DNA of 64,000 nt, taken from assembly GCA_944472135.2 (NCBI GenBank), contig OX235270.1, positions 115,397,842-115,461,841 of the forward strand, in the 5' to 3' direction. The notes under the pieces were generated by a model that did no database searches, was not told the DNA's origin, and saw nothing but the letters and a program-made list of their open reading frames with translations. The translations under genes were made by a program, and so were the position numbers. Positions 53,445-63,735 of the stretch are shown here, one piece after another. Source of the stretch: Trichobilharzia regenti (lineage: Eukaryota > Platyhelminthes > Trematoda > Strigeidida > Schistosomatidae). Numbering within the stretch: the first letter of the stretch is position 1; the number at the start of each line of letters is the position of its first letter.

Positions 53445-56400
53445 GTTAGCTTTTTATCCTCTGTTCAGTGATTAGTAGTGTGGTGTGTATTAATCAATTC
53501 AATGTCTACTTTTATATAGCTATTTTCATTAGACGTATACTGTAGTGATTCGGTTTTTAGCCACTTCGACAGTATTCATCCAACAATTCATCAAACCTTC
53601 CACGGTTAACAAAATAACTCTTCACACTTTCTGGAAATTTCACTAATGATAAAAAAGGAGGACTTTATTAGAAGAATACTCCGAAAATTGGAGACCAAAT
53701 CCCAATAAATACATTTTCTTATTTTTGTACCAATAAGGTGCAAGAGTGATTTTGTTTAGATCCTTCACATTTAGGCTGAGGCCATTCTGCTCCTGAGTGT
53801 GCAGTAAAGACATTCTAAGTCACCCGAAATATTTTGGGCGGAAAAGAATATTCAGACAACTTAAAAAAAGATAGACTGTAACAATTGTAAATGCGAATTG
53901 GTGACGACGGAGAAAATATCTTTATCTTTGCCTGCTGAACCTAGTGACATTCTACTCAGGAAATTTGTGCCAAACTTTCAATAACCATCCAATATTCACT
54001 CCGATACTCAAAGATAATATATTTTTAGTTGATGTTTGCCCTTACACCGGTTTTGTATTTTTTGCAGATCAAGTTACGTATAACCCACGATTGAGCAAAT
54101 TCGTCTTCGGATTCCAGCATATTTCCTCTTCTGGCTGTAGAAGAATGAAATTAAATGTCTAATAGACGCAAGACATTATGTAGATACTGATATGGCCTTT
54201 AGTGTGATATATCATATATCTGAAACATTATCACACACATTCCATATGTGTCCCCTTCACATAGTTAGAGTTGTGGTAATAAGATAGAATAAGTTAAGAC
54301 TCTACTTTGGAAAGGAGCACTGATTGATCAATCTGTCACTTCAAAATCTTTCACTAAAGTGCTACAGTTAAAGTTTCTACATCTCGGACAAACATATGCT
54401 GAACTAAAGAAAGAAAAAAAGTGGAACTACAACGGATAAAGATGTCTTGTTCTTTAGACCCCATATTATTTTTTCCACGTATTTCCCTTTTTTTCTTTCT
54501 TTTGTCTTCTAAACAGTCTTGGTTGCAGTTATTTGTATCCCTCATCGTAACAACTTTCCAACATAGGCAACTTTTCTGCATATGCAGACTGACACCAACC
54601 GTGTCTTCTAGTTTATTATTAATGTTTCTGTTTTGAATATGGTTCCATCCCAACCATTTTACATATTGATTATTTCATAATGACCTATCCTTTATATAGA
54701 TTTGGTCGCTAACTGACATCAGAGCAAGGTCACTGAGAACTAGAGAGTACTGGATAGCTATTTCATCCCAGCTGGGGATTATTCAGCAGTAACCATCCTT
54801 GACGCTTTTAATGTCAGTTTGCGACGAAGTCTTCACCGCTAGTGTTGTCCCCAAGGAACACTAGCGAGATACTAACACAGCGTATTAGAAACGCGGTAAA
54901 ACGAGCATTCCCTGCTGCTGAATTACGTTGTATCTTCAAGACTACTTCTCTTCTGCTTCCGGGAGTAAAAGACAAACTGCCTAATTTCGCCTCATCCATG
55001 TGTATCTACCAATTTAATTGCTCCTGTGGAGCAAGTTACATAGGCCGCACAATTAGGCGTGTTTCTCGTCGAATTTCCGAACATCACCCTGCGTGGTTAA
55101 GCAAAGGCCAAACAAAATCTATCCGTAGCGCTATTTTGGCTCATCTGGTGGATACAGAACATAGGATTGATGTTAATCAAGCTTTCAGAGTTATTTATCG
55201 GATACCAACAAATCTCAACTTCGCCTTAAGAGTTCGATTACTAAATATTGCTGAGGCTGTTGGGATCCACATTAAAAAGCCTAATTTGTGCGTCCAAAAG
55301 AAGTTAGTTCAGACGCTGTCCCTACCTTGGCCATCTAGGTTTGAATGATTCTCAATTTTCGTGAAAATTTCCTAATTTTAGTTGATATCCTACTCGCTAT
55401 TATATCTTTATTACTATTATAATTTAAGTATTTTTAGTGAACTGTAATTGCATTCATCTTGCTTTACAAATCGATATTATTTAAAAAACACTAATATTGT
55501 TATTAACTACCAACCTTGAATATTCTGTGTATATAAACATGTATATAATTGTAGAGCCAGAAGAGGAATTTATCGAAAAGAATATTCTTTGCTCGATTAT
55601 GTTGTGTTTTATAGATATTATCACAATAACAAATTTGTATTTTATAATCATAAGAACCTGGAGAAAACTCAAGGAAAAGAATAGCTTTTGCTTAGACCAT
55701 CTTTCATTTCATGGGAATATTTCGAGCTCTGATACATCGTGATCTCCTCGATCTTCTCGTTTGTCTATGTTCTGTTTCACGAATATCATTATCCTTCAAA
55801 TCAGTCATCGGATATTATGAATCCTGTGCTGAATTCCTGTACAGTGTATATCACTGACTAGTATAATGAGTTGGTGAACACTCATGTAAATCAGTCAGTA
55901 GTGTATACTTTGCAGGTATCTTGTATGCCAGTGCTGACCCCTTGTTTTAGTATCAACCAGATCATCTGTTTGTAAATGAGATCGTGGTGAGATTGCGTAT
56001 TAGACTGCATAATATGCAAACATTTCATTTAAGTTTGTATGAAATTGTTCAGCGATAGCTTTTCTGTCACTTACTTTACAAATCCAGGTTTACTTCTGTA
56101 AAAGATGTTTGCGCCCTTTAGAAAATGTTTTATTAAGCGTTTACTTTCTTTTAAAGTGCTATGATAAGCTAGTAATCACAAATGCTACCTTCTTCGCTTA
56201 TATGTTGAATGTCGTTAGTGTGTGACTAGGTTGCCTGCTATCGTAGATTATCCTCTGTTTCTAAGGCAATCAATTATTGTTTAATTTTATTTTAAAATTT
56301 TCTGACTTACTGATTTTCCCATAGTAATGTAACTATAAAATACTTACTGGCTGAATATAATCTTCCACAGTATAAATCTATACAAACACTTTATTCCTGT

Positions 56401-59400
56401 TTTTATTTACAGATTTGCTCTACCTGCACTGGTTTCTCCAGGCAGAAGTTGGATTGTACCAGTTGGGACTGCCGTAGCTCTTCTCTTATCTCATCATCAT
56501 CAGACCTACTGGAGACGTCAACAGCTGAAATGTAGTCGTCATTTAAACAGAGCTAGTACCAGTCCACTTACATTGTTTGATTCACTTAATAAATTCCGTG
56601 ATAGACAGATAGATGTATCTGGTATGAATGCAACAAGTGGTTTGATTAATAGTCCTAATTTATTGGGAACTAGTTCTCATGTGAATAAACAAGCAATTCA
56701 TTTAGAAGTTAGTCCTTCCTACGTTTGTATTTGTTGCCTCCATACGAAACGTGGTAGAGTTCCACTGAGTCAGTTGGTGCCGCATGAGCTAGAACTAGCT
56801 CGACCTCCGGATGTTGAGAAAGGTAGTGTTATAGCTATCTATTATGAACTGGAACCTGTGTCATCGAATCATACATCTACAAATCCTTCTAGTCCTTTAG
56901 GTGAAGAAAATACTAACATACTTAATGATATTGGTGATATTCCTTCTGTGGTACCGGATGAAAATGTACAAAACCTCTTCAGATATACCCTAGATCCTAC
57001 TGGAAGTAAAGAAGATCCAAATGCAGAGAAAATACTTTTTCACTTTCGCTTTCATATTGTTATTAATGGCATAGATATGGTGGCTATAGCAGTAAGTCCT
57101 AATTCTTTATTAAACACAACTTTGTAGTTCACATGCATTCGTTTTACTGAGGTTATTTTTAAAGACGTTTTGCCCACAATATCAATAATCATTCACTTTA
57201 TATATATATGCGACGAAGTCTGCACCGAAGGGAATCAAATTCCTATTGTGAGTGGAATATAAGGCTTAAGTGGAGCACCTCCATTGCACTGAATTTTATG
57301 CTATCGCTTACTGCTTTCCCTACAACTACCCACAATCCTTCGTCTTTTCACATAGTCTTTCTCATCTCATCATCTAATTCCCAACACGTTTCTGTTCTTT
57401 CCGGTTCCACTCATGGGCATGGCATGTGATATCGCTTGAATATCTCCTCTGTGTATTCCCAATCCGCCTTTATTTCTTCCGCATTATTGCCGGGTCATAG
57501 GTTATTTACTAGTTTACTAGGAGACATACAAGAATAGTTTGCATAGTTCTAACATTCTAGTATCCTTTTTAGGGTTCACCCTATATTATCAAACCGGCAA
57601 TTGAATCGCTATACGCTGCATCAGAGCTCTGGTTTGATCTTCTGCATTTTGTAATATTTTATCTTTTACTTACACTTCATATGGGCATGACAAATTATAC
57701 TTTTCTCATCGACTATCTTATCGATTCAGATGAATGAACTCAACTTATCACGCTGTGTTATCATGTTTTTTCTTCGTTTTGGTTTTGTGGTTATCTTTTT
57801 GTCTATGTTACAAAAAATTAATAAATTGGATAGATTGAGAGTAATTCTGTCTTCAGTCTACGTGATGGTTTTCTAATAACCTAACTGTTTAGCAATAAAT
57901 GTAGCTACGAAACAGAGATTTCTTTTTGAAATTTTGGTTCACTTGAGTCGACCTATGCAGTACTGTAATATCTACCTTAAGTAGGGAATGGGGATGTATT
58001 AGTAACATATAGTAATACTTCTGTATACATAGTAGCTTTCTCTATCGTTTGATTCTTAGTTAAATACATTCGTCCTAATTTTATTTCTATAAACGCCTTA
58101 ATTTCATTTCTCCTCTCGAGTAGTTCGACGAATGCGTTATTTTGTTCTCGAACTTGAAGTCTTATACTTATGAGTATGTGTATTTTTTAAGAGGAAATTA
58201 CTTCACTACTCCACAGCTCATTAGGGCTGTGATTCATTGATCATTCGATGGAACGATTAGTGAAATATTTACTGCCAACATCGCAATTTATTCAGAATGC
58301 TTTCCAACATTTATAATATATCTTTTTTCCTTGCACGTTCCCATGTGCATCTATATTTTTCGAAAATTATGAACGATAGAGTAAATTATAAAAGGGTTCA
58401 GACCTTCAAACACACTAATGTTGTCACCTTGTTAACTACACTTTCTGGATGAACGGGGTTAGACGTTGAAAGACCATAGATAGTAACACATATTCAGACA
58501 ACTTATCGAATACTTCTAATGGTTGCCATGTTAATGTGGGTGCGAGTACGTTCTCCTACGAATCTTGTAGTAGTAATTTGCATGTACCATACCTATGGAT
58601 ACTGATTATCAACCGACAAGGTAATATTTGGGTAGTCTATGCATTATCCCACAGTGAACTGATGTCATCCCCTTATTCAAGGTTGTGAAGCCTTTCTTCA
58701 GTCAGGAGATCGGCACTGCTGTCACACTCATCCTTCATAGTTGTATTTAGAATGTCATTGAAGACGAGGTTAAAGAGAATTGGGGAAATTGGACAAGCGT
58801 GTCCAACGCCATTGATGTCTGGGTAGGTGTTCTTATGATTTTATTTTACCTGAGGTAATTTTGCATGGAGCATTGAGGATGTTGGTAAGCTCCTGAGATA
58901 CTCCTTTATATACCACAGAATTTCACAGTACAGGGTTGTCCAATGAATTGAAGTCAGGCCCAATACGAAGAAATACAAAGACTTTTGTTGTAACAGTTGA
59001 TGAAAAGGATGAACACGTGTTTGCAACCTGATGGGAACCCAGTATGCTGTTGACGAGCTTATTTGTCGAGGATTTTTTAAAGTCCACAGGAGATAACCGA
59101 AGACAGTATTTGTGATACACCCATTAGTTGGCTAACACTGTGATAACCGTTACATATATAATGCGATTTTCAAGCGTAGTCGCAACGTTGACCTTATTTC
59201 ATGCTGATAGGCACTTTCAACGTCTTATATCTTCTGAAACAATCTAGTTACTTCTCTGGCTGGAGTTCTGCCACGAAATTAAGGAGCTGAGGGTAGTTTC
59301 CCGATCAAAAGCTGCTACTTTGACGTGGTGGTCGAGTTTGAACACCGCAATGACCTAATCAAGCTATACTGGCTGAGACTTATGTCTCTTGAGGTCCTAC

Positions 59401-62400
59401 CATGCCAGACAGGTTGTTTGGATAGCGGTTAAACAAAAAGCAGCTACCCAATCCAACATCATGATACATAGAAAACACAAAATTTCATGCCGGATCGGCC
59501 GTGGCCCGGATTAACAACGACCGCGCTTCCTGCTGCCGTGTCACAGGGCAGGAGTGATAAATATGCTACTGAGACACACAAAACAAAAAGAACAAACAAA
59601 AGCAGGCCGCGTGTGACCGGCCCCAAGCAGTTGTCCCCTGGGCTCTGCGGTCACGCAACCAACTTCCACGGTGTGGGCAGCCGGGAAGTAACAATCGCCC
59701 TCACAATCCGAAATGCAGCGAAACCTCTCTATTACTCACTCATCTTTGTCTTCATCTTCATCTCTATCATCTTGCCTTCCTTCCACTGATGCAACTCCTC
59801 GACTTGATAGCTCTCCACTTCCTCTCCACTCTGCGTCCACTAAAAACGATGGAAGCCAAAAAACCACCACCGACAGCCTCTTAAAGCCGCGCCACCAATT
59901 TCATATAGGAGCTCTTAATGTTAGGACACTTTGCCAAATAGGACAACAAGCATCACTAGCCAAGACCCTGGCATCCCGAGCCATTGATGTATGCTGTGTT
60001 TCAGAAACACGCATACAAGACCCAAGTGTGGTTATTCACCTAACCCCACCTGGCCAACAGGTTGAATCTGCAAAATTCACCTTGAGGGTGTCAGGAGATG
60101 CCACAGCTAGTTCACGAGGATTAGCTGGCGTAGGGATAGCTTTGAGTACTAGGGCAGAAAAGACATTGCTTGACTGGATCCCGGTAGATAGCCGAATGTG
60201 TGCTGTCCGTCTGAACGGATCAGTAAAAAGGAGAAAGGACTGCACTACTCGCCGATGCCTTTTCGTAATCTCCGCCTACGCCCCCACTGACTGCAGTTCA
60301 GATGAAACGAAGGATGAGTTCTACCAAAAGCTGTCTAGTTTGGTGCGAAAGGCTAAACGCTCAGACATAGTCGTTCTAGCTGGTGACTTTAACGCTCAAG
60401 TAGGGAAATTGTGTCAATCTGAGAAGGATGTCGGTGGCACCTATGGAGTTCCGTGCCAGCGAACCGACAACGGTGACCGTCTCCTACAGTTCTGTTCTGA
60501 TAATCATTTGTTTCTTGTAAGCACTAACTTCAAACACAAGGAGAGACACTGTTTGACTTGGAGACCCCCTTCATCAAACCAACGCTGGACACAAATAGAC
60601 CACATAGCAATAAGCTATCGTTGGCGTGGGTCGGTAGGAGATTGTCGCTCCTTCTGGAACACGTGTGTAGATACCGACCATGCACTGGTCCGCGCTCGGG
60701 TGTGCTTACGACTGAACGGACGTAGGAAACAGCTGGCGGTAAAACCATCACGTCCCCAGCTCGATCAGGAAACTAAATCCGTATTTGAGGAAGAACTAGC
60801 TAAACACATATCTGTGTTCGACAGCTGTGCTCACCCTGAAGAAGCTTGGAAAAATATCCAGGCAGCCATAGATACAGCTGTAAAAGCTGTGAATAAGGTA
60901 AACCCAAAGGTGAGTAAAAACCACTGGATCTCCACCGCCTCATCCGAACTGATAGATGCTAGAAGACTTATTCCGGCGAGCTCCGAATTCAATGAGGAGC
61001 GAAAGCTGCACAAGAGGAAACTTACGAAAAGTCTCCGCAAGGACCGTGAACAGTGGTGGGTGACAAAAGCCAAAGAGATGGAGAAAGCTTCGAGGATAGG
61101 CAACACCAGGCAACTCTTTAGACTCATCAGGGAAACGGGTGGGAGAAGACAAATCATCAGTGAAACAATCTCGGAGAAAAATGGCACTATAATTAGCTCC
61201 CAGGATAGACGACTGAGGGTAGTTTATTCCAAGATGAATGCCTAGTGGGATATGAGTACATAAAGTGCTTCTGGGACCTTTGTACTGCGGCTTCGGAGCA
61301 CCGTAACTTAAAACACTGCACTCTGTCTCTACCGGTCATTCAAATTGTTTTTAATTATTAATCCTAGCATTCCAGTCACGCCGGTTTGGTTCGGCGCCCT
61401 GTCTTTGAAACGCAGTAAATTAATAATCAATAACCTCAGCTATATGTAAATGTATTTAATTACCTAAGTCAGATTGCGAAATAATTATAATTGCGAACTT
61501 AGCCTTTCCAAGACTATTCAGTTTTTTTGTTTCCCTTGCTAGGTTCTAAAATATCAGTTTAGTTTTGATGGATGAAATCGATGTAAAGTTGTAAGTGTAA
61601 ATCTCTGGAACTATATTTTTGAAGACTTTGTTGCTGTGGGAGATTTTTCAAAAACTTTATAATATACAGACTTGTATTAATAAATTTATTTAACCGTTTG
61701 CTCCTATAGGAAACAGTATCCATTTCATCAGATAATTTCGCAGTTGATCAGAGCGATCCAGAAATGTCATATGCTCATCTCAGTGCTGATTCGAACCACG
61801 TTGATTCCAATGATACTAATGAAGTCCCCAGATCTCCAGCATCTTCTGATCGTTATTCTTTTGATCCAGTCATTTTATCTACTCTGCGTATGAGGGCTGT
61901 TTTTGATGTTTACGGTCAGACCAAAGCAATCCAACTACGTTCATTACAACAGGCAAGTTTTCCCCTTTTAAGGATTTCACTACTTTACTGTTTTTGTCTG
62001 TAGATTAAAGGTAGAAATACGTCATACTACTGATTATTTGATTTTCGGTAGTACTTAAATGATGAATACATTATAAAACGATGTTTAAAGTTAAAGAAAG
62101 CAAAGATTGTTGGAGAATTGGAACTATTAGCCTTTAAATGCAACCCAATTCTTTTTCATCCCCATAAACATCGAATCATCTCCCGGGCACCCTAACATCT
62201 AATAATAATTAATGTATGCACGTCTGTAATTTCAGATGATTTGATTCAGGTGAAGTAAAAATATCAAGTGAAACTTGTTATCCACCCTGAAGTTCATATG
62301 CTAGTTTGTGTGATTGCAAAACACATCGAGATCTTTTGGAAGAGGCACGTTGCATGAAACGCTACACTACAAAAAAGTGATGGTATATACTGTTTGTTTC

Positions 62401-62794
62401 TCTACCCGTACAAAACATTATCATTCATGTGTAGTATTTACTTTTAACAAACACTTTCTTCCATTTTATTTCTACACTTATTTTGTAGAATTCAATCGCA
62501 TCATTAAGTCGTTTGTGCTCATGTGCAATTCTTCACCATGTCTTCTGTTTGTTTCAATCTAACAGTTTTCTAGCTAATGACACGTTGAATTATAATTCAA
62601 ATAACAATTTTCCCAGTACAATTGTAAAATCTGGTAAGCTACGGAATTCACAAAGTGTTATTCCGCATATAATGAAAAATAATCGAATCAGACAATTATA
62701 CACAATATTGGATAAGCTTCCATTGCCAAGAGTTGAAAGACGTCGTTTACAACGTGATGCTTTTGCTGTATTGGCCCGCGGAATATCGGATTAA
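53194..62794 (+). CDS. NEURL2: Neuralized-like protein with NHR domain and SOCS box, whole gene (4 exons)
   Basis: Proteins of this type are substrate receptors for Cullin-5 ubiquitin ligases: the NHR domain binds the target and the SOCS box binds elongin B/C. Exons are 53194-53444, 56413-57091, 61710-61952 and 62489-62794, 492 residues. The NHR starts near residue 11 (FNFDNRGQYVEISPD) and contains GVVISQNFIRPGE and GWSGDLRVGFT; later blocks are FALPALVSPGRSW, LSQLVPHELELARPPD and FHIVINGIDMVAIA. The SOCS-like end has ASLSRLC (395-401) and LPLP (468-471). Human NEURL2 is about 285 residues, so this protein is much longer, with a loop in the NHR and one in the SOCS box. One intron is GC-AG. 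NEURL2 is the best match by domain order; NEURL4 or another NHR protein is less likely because there is only one NHR. Confidence 0.85.
53445..54700. other. Neuralized-like intron 1, first part, unassigned
   Basis: No recognised repeat; short open frames only. Confidence 0.4.
54705..54785 (-). mobile_element. Sm-alpha-like SINE fragment
   Basis: The minus strand reads CTGCTGAATAATCCCCAGCT then GGGATGAAATAGC and CCAGTACTC. It is a ribozyme-like core with a strong stem (ATCCC/GGGAT) but CUGCUGA in place of CUGAUGA. No tRNA head. Confidence 0.6.
54790..55700 (+). mobile_element. Penelope-like element 3' fragment (copy 3)
   Basis: Open frame 54842-55348 followed by a 3' part that contains two diverged copies of the AGAACCTGGAGA/GAAAAGAATA motif (55554 and 55650). 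5' truncated. Same strand as the host gene, in its first intron. Confidence 0.78.
54842..55348 (+). CDS. Penelope-like GIY-YIG endonuclease domain, open frame
   Basis: 168 codons without a stop. MCIYQFNCSCGASYIGRT contains a CxC zinc-ligand pair directly before the YIG of the GIY-YIG nuclease; RRVSRRISEHHP follows with the catalytic-helix arginine, and HLVDTEHRIDVNQAFRVI fits the remaining core. The end KPNLCVQKKLVQTLSLPWP matches the conserved end of the copy at 34030. This nuclease cuts target DNA during Penelope-type insertion. The start methionine is arbitrary, since the RT part upstream is missing. Confidence 0.8.
   Translation: MLSPRNTSEILTQRIRNAVKRAFPAAELRCIFKTTSLLLPGVKDKLPNFASSMCIYQFNCSCGASYIGRTIRRVSRRISEHHPAWLSKGQTKSIRSAILAHLVDTEHRIDVNQAFRVIYRIPTNLNFALRVRLLNIAEAVGIHIKKPNLCVQKKLVQTLSLPWPSRFE
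55701..56412. other. Neuralized-like intron 1, last part, unassigned
   Basis: No supported feature. Confidence 0.4.
56413..57091 (+). CDS. NEURL2: Neuralized-like exon 2: rest of NHR domain
   Basis: Residues 84-310. AG from exon 1 plus A rebuilds arginine, then FALPALVSPGRSW. A low-similarity insert of about 90 residues (SHHHHQTYWRRQQ to VNKQAIHLEVS) separates NHR blocks. The domain resumes with YVCICCLHTKRGRVPLSQLV and ends FHIVINGIDMVAIA. Acceptor TTTATTTACAG, donor GCA|GTAAGT, phase 0. Confidence 0.87.
57092..58511. other. Neuralized-like intron 2, first part, unassigned
   Basis: AT-rich DNA; near 57207 CGACGAAGTCTGCACCG resembles 54823 and may be a Penelope-related scrap. Otherwise nothing. 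Confidence 0.4.
58512..59286 (-). mobile_element. RTE-C non-LTR remnant, copy 2
   Basis: Near-identical inverted copy of 17950-18735, with the same disrupted frames ([14 protein letters not shown] region at 58740-58800). Interrupted at its right end by the RTE-A insertion at 59300; short continuation after 61226 is possible. Confidence 0.68.
59300..61215 (+). mobile_element. RTE-A copy: complete 5' end, 3' end missing
   Basis: Starts CCCGATCAAAAGCTGCTAC, the same 5' end as the copy at 51808, and proceeds through leader and endonuclease to GATAGACGACTG, where it stops before the RT domain. CTGAGGGTAGTTT is found at 59287-59299 and 61213-61225. A target duplication around a 3'-lacking copy is unusual. 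In the second intron of the neuralized-like gene. Confidence 0.85.
59713..61245 (+). CDS. RTE-A endonuclease domain, open frame, RT absent
   Basis: 510 codons, the last ten or so derived from the flank. Serine-rich leader, then [66 protein letters not shown] and [11 protein letters not shown], the complete APE-type nuclease with catalytic D, N and H positions. The frame then continues into the linker up to ISSQDRRL. It carries TCA where the copy at 26471 has a stop. A stand-alone nuclease fragment; no evidence of expression. Confidence 0.82.
   Translation: MQRNLSITHSSLSSSSSLSSCLPSTDATPRLDSSPLPLHSASTKNDGSQKTTTDSLLKPRHQFHIGALNVRTLCQIGQQASLAKTLASRAIDVCCVSETRIQDPSVVIHLTPPGQQVESAKFTLRVSGDATASSRGLAGVGIALSTRAEKTLLDWIPVDSRMCAVRLNGSVKRRKDCTTRRCLFVISAYAPTDCSSDETKDEFYQKLSSLVRKAKRSDIVVLAGDFNAQVGKLCQSEKDVGGTYGVPCQRTDNGDRLLQFCSDNHLFLVSTNFKHKERHCLTWRPPSSNQRWTQIDHIAISYRWRGSVGDCRSFWNTCVDTDHALVRARVCLRLNGRRKQLAVKPSRPQLDQETKSVFEEELAKHISVFDSCAHPEEAWKNIQAAIDTAVKAVNKVNPKVSKNHWISTASSELIDARRLIPASSEFNEERKLHKRKLTKSLRKDREQWWVTKAKEMEKASRIGNTRQLFRLIRETGGRRQIISETISEKNGTIISSQDRRLRVVYSKMNA
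61226..61709. other. Neuralized-like intron 2, last part, unassigned
   Basis: 61290-61430 includes a GC-richer block (ACGCCGGTTTGGTTCGGCGCC) of unknown origin. Nothing else. Confidence 0.35.
61710..61952 (+). CDS. NEURL2: Neuralized-like exon 3: end of NHR, linker
   Basis: Residues 311-391. ETVSISSDNF, an acidic/serine linker, then AVFDVYGQTKAIQLRSLQQ, the DVYGxTxxxxL strand that closes NHR domains. The acceptor is TCCTATAG. The donor is CAG|GCAAGT: GC instead of GT, but otherwise the ideal consensus. Confidence 0.83.
61953..62488 (+). other. GC-AG intron of the neuralized-like gene
   Basis: 536 bases, starting GCAAGT after CAG and ending TTTTGTAG. Phase 0 on both sides. Confidence 0.75.
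62489..62794 (+). CDS. NEURL2: Neuralized-like exon 4: SOCS box and stop
   Basis: Residues 392-492. The acceptor TTATTTTGTAG has a long pyrimidine tract. The exon begins NSIASLSRLCSCAI, which fits the SOCS-box start SLxxLCRxxI (elongin C contact). After about 60 residues of serine/asparagine-rich sequence comes LDKLPLPRVERRRLQ, which fits the second half LPLPxxLKxYL (Cullin-5 side). Stop TAA at 62792. Phase 0 and consensus agree with the exon 3 GC donor. Other acceptors (62566 and 62574) break frame with that donor. Confidence 0.78.
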   Translation, partial: NSIASLSRLCSCAILHHVFCLFQSNSFLANDTLNYNSNNNFPSTIVKSGKLRNSQSVIPHIMKNNRIRQLYTILDKLPLPRVERRRLQRDAFAVLARGISD

Positions 62795-63295
62795 TGCGTA
62801 TATAGTATAAAATATTTTCCAGAAAGATTTATTTCACTTATCAGTGGAGAAAAATTGTCTGTGATAACACAAAAAATACAGGCAATGTAAAACCTATTCA
62901 TAAACACTTCACCAAATGTCTTTCATTATCAATTTTGTGTTAGGTTTTACCTGTGACTCCTATTTTTAAACGAATAAGAAGGCAAGCAGAGAAGCAAGTT
63001 GAGAAGAATGAAATGAAATGATGAAATTGAATATAATTGCCCATTGAGCTATTCAGTCGCTTCTTCTTGTTCTTCTCCTTATTTTCCATCGTATTGTTAG
63101 TCATTTGGCTCATCTTACTTATCTTATTTATTTATTTATTTAATTGTAAAGGATATATTTTGGAACGCTTAAATTATTTCTGTCATCAAAGTGTTTTCAG
63201 TTATTTTCTTTCTTTTCTTTATAATGCTTTTTATCATTTACAGAATAAATACTGATTAGCTAATAATAATTAGGAATATCAGAAATTGTAATTCC

Positions 63296-63301
63296 AATAA
63301 A
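63296..63301 (+). promoter_or_regulatory. Candidate polyadenylation signal, neuralized-like gene
   Basis: AATAAA about 500 bases past the stop; a second AATAAA lies at 63244-63249. Motif and position only. Confidence 0.4.
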
Positions 63302-63439
63302 GTTATTTTAATTCAAACACTGTAGATTTCTTATTTAGTATTTTGTGTATGGAATTTGTACATTGATTGAATGTTTGTTTATCTTAAGTATGTATGCAGT
63401 AGGCGATGAGAATTCATCTGCTTCAGTATAACAATCATA

Positions 63440-63735
63440 TTTCGAGTATTGGTTTGTAGGGATTTGGTTGATTGGTTACAAGATTTCACCATGAGCTGAC
63501 ATTGGTTAGAAAACCATTGGAAAACCTGGGAGTACTGGAAAGCTTTTCGTCCTTGTTTGGGACTCTTCAGCAGTATGCATTTTAACCAGAAGGTCCTGGG
63601 TTCGAACCCCGGTGGGTGCGTACTGATGAAGAGTCCCAAACTATGACGAAACGGCTGTCCAGTACTCCAAGGTTTTCCAATGGTTCTCTAACCAATGTCA
63701 GCTCATGATGAAATCCTGTAACCAATCATATTTCG
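63440..63735. mobile_element. Palindromic pair of Sm-alpha-like SINEs
   Basis: Outer ends TTGATTGGTTACAAGATTT and AAATCCTGTAACCAATCA are inverted copies, as are GAGCTGACATTGG and CCAATGTCAGCTC. The plus unit has box B GGTTCGAACCC, CTGATGA (63623) and GAAA (63648). The minus unit has CTGCTGA, a change at an invariant position, so it is dead. Confidence 0.7.
63623..63651 (+). ncRNA. Hammerhead-ribozyme-like core
   Basis: CTGATGA, an AGA insertion, GTCC...TGAC stem, GAAA. Same layout as 2724-2752, including the AGA. The invariant core bases are present but the stem has one mismatch. Confidence 0.48.

Noticed and set aside
59487..59789. 100-codon frame upstream of the RTE-A endonuclease as an ORF1
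   Set aside because: Overlaps the leader and start of the endonuclease frame, is not conserved as an open frame in the copy at 27289, and shows no nucleic-acid-binding motif.
62566..62794. Alternative last exon starting at 62566 or 62574
   Set aside because: Neither acceptor keeps frame with the strong CAG|GCAAGT donor, and both lose the SLSRLC half of the SOCS box; 62489 satisfies phase, pyrimidine tract and domain.
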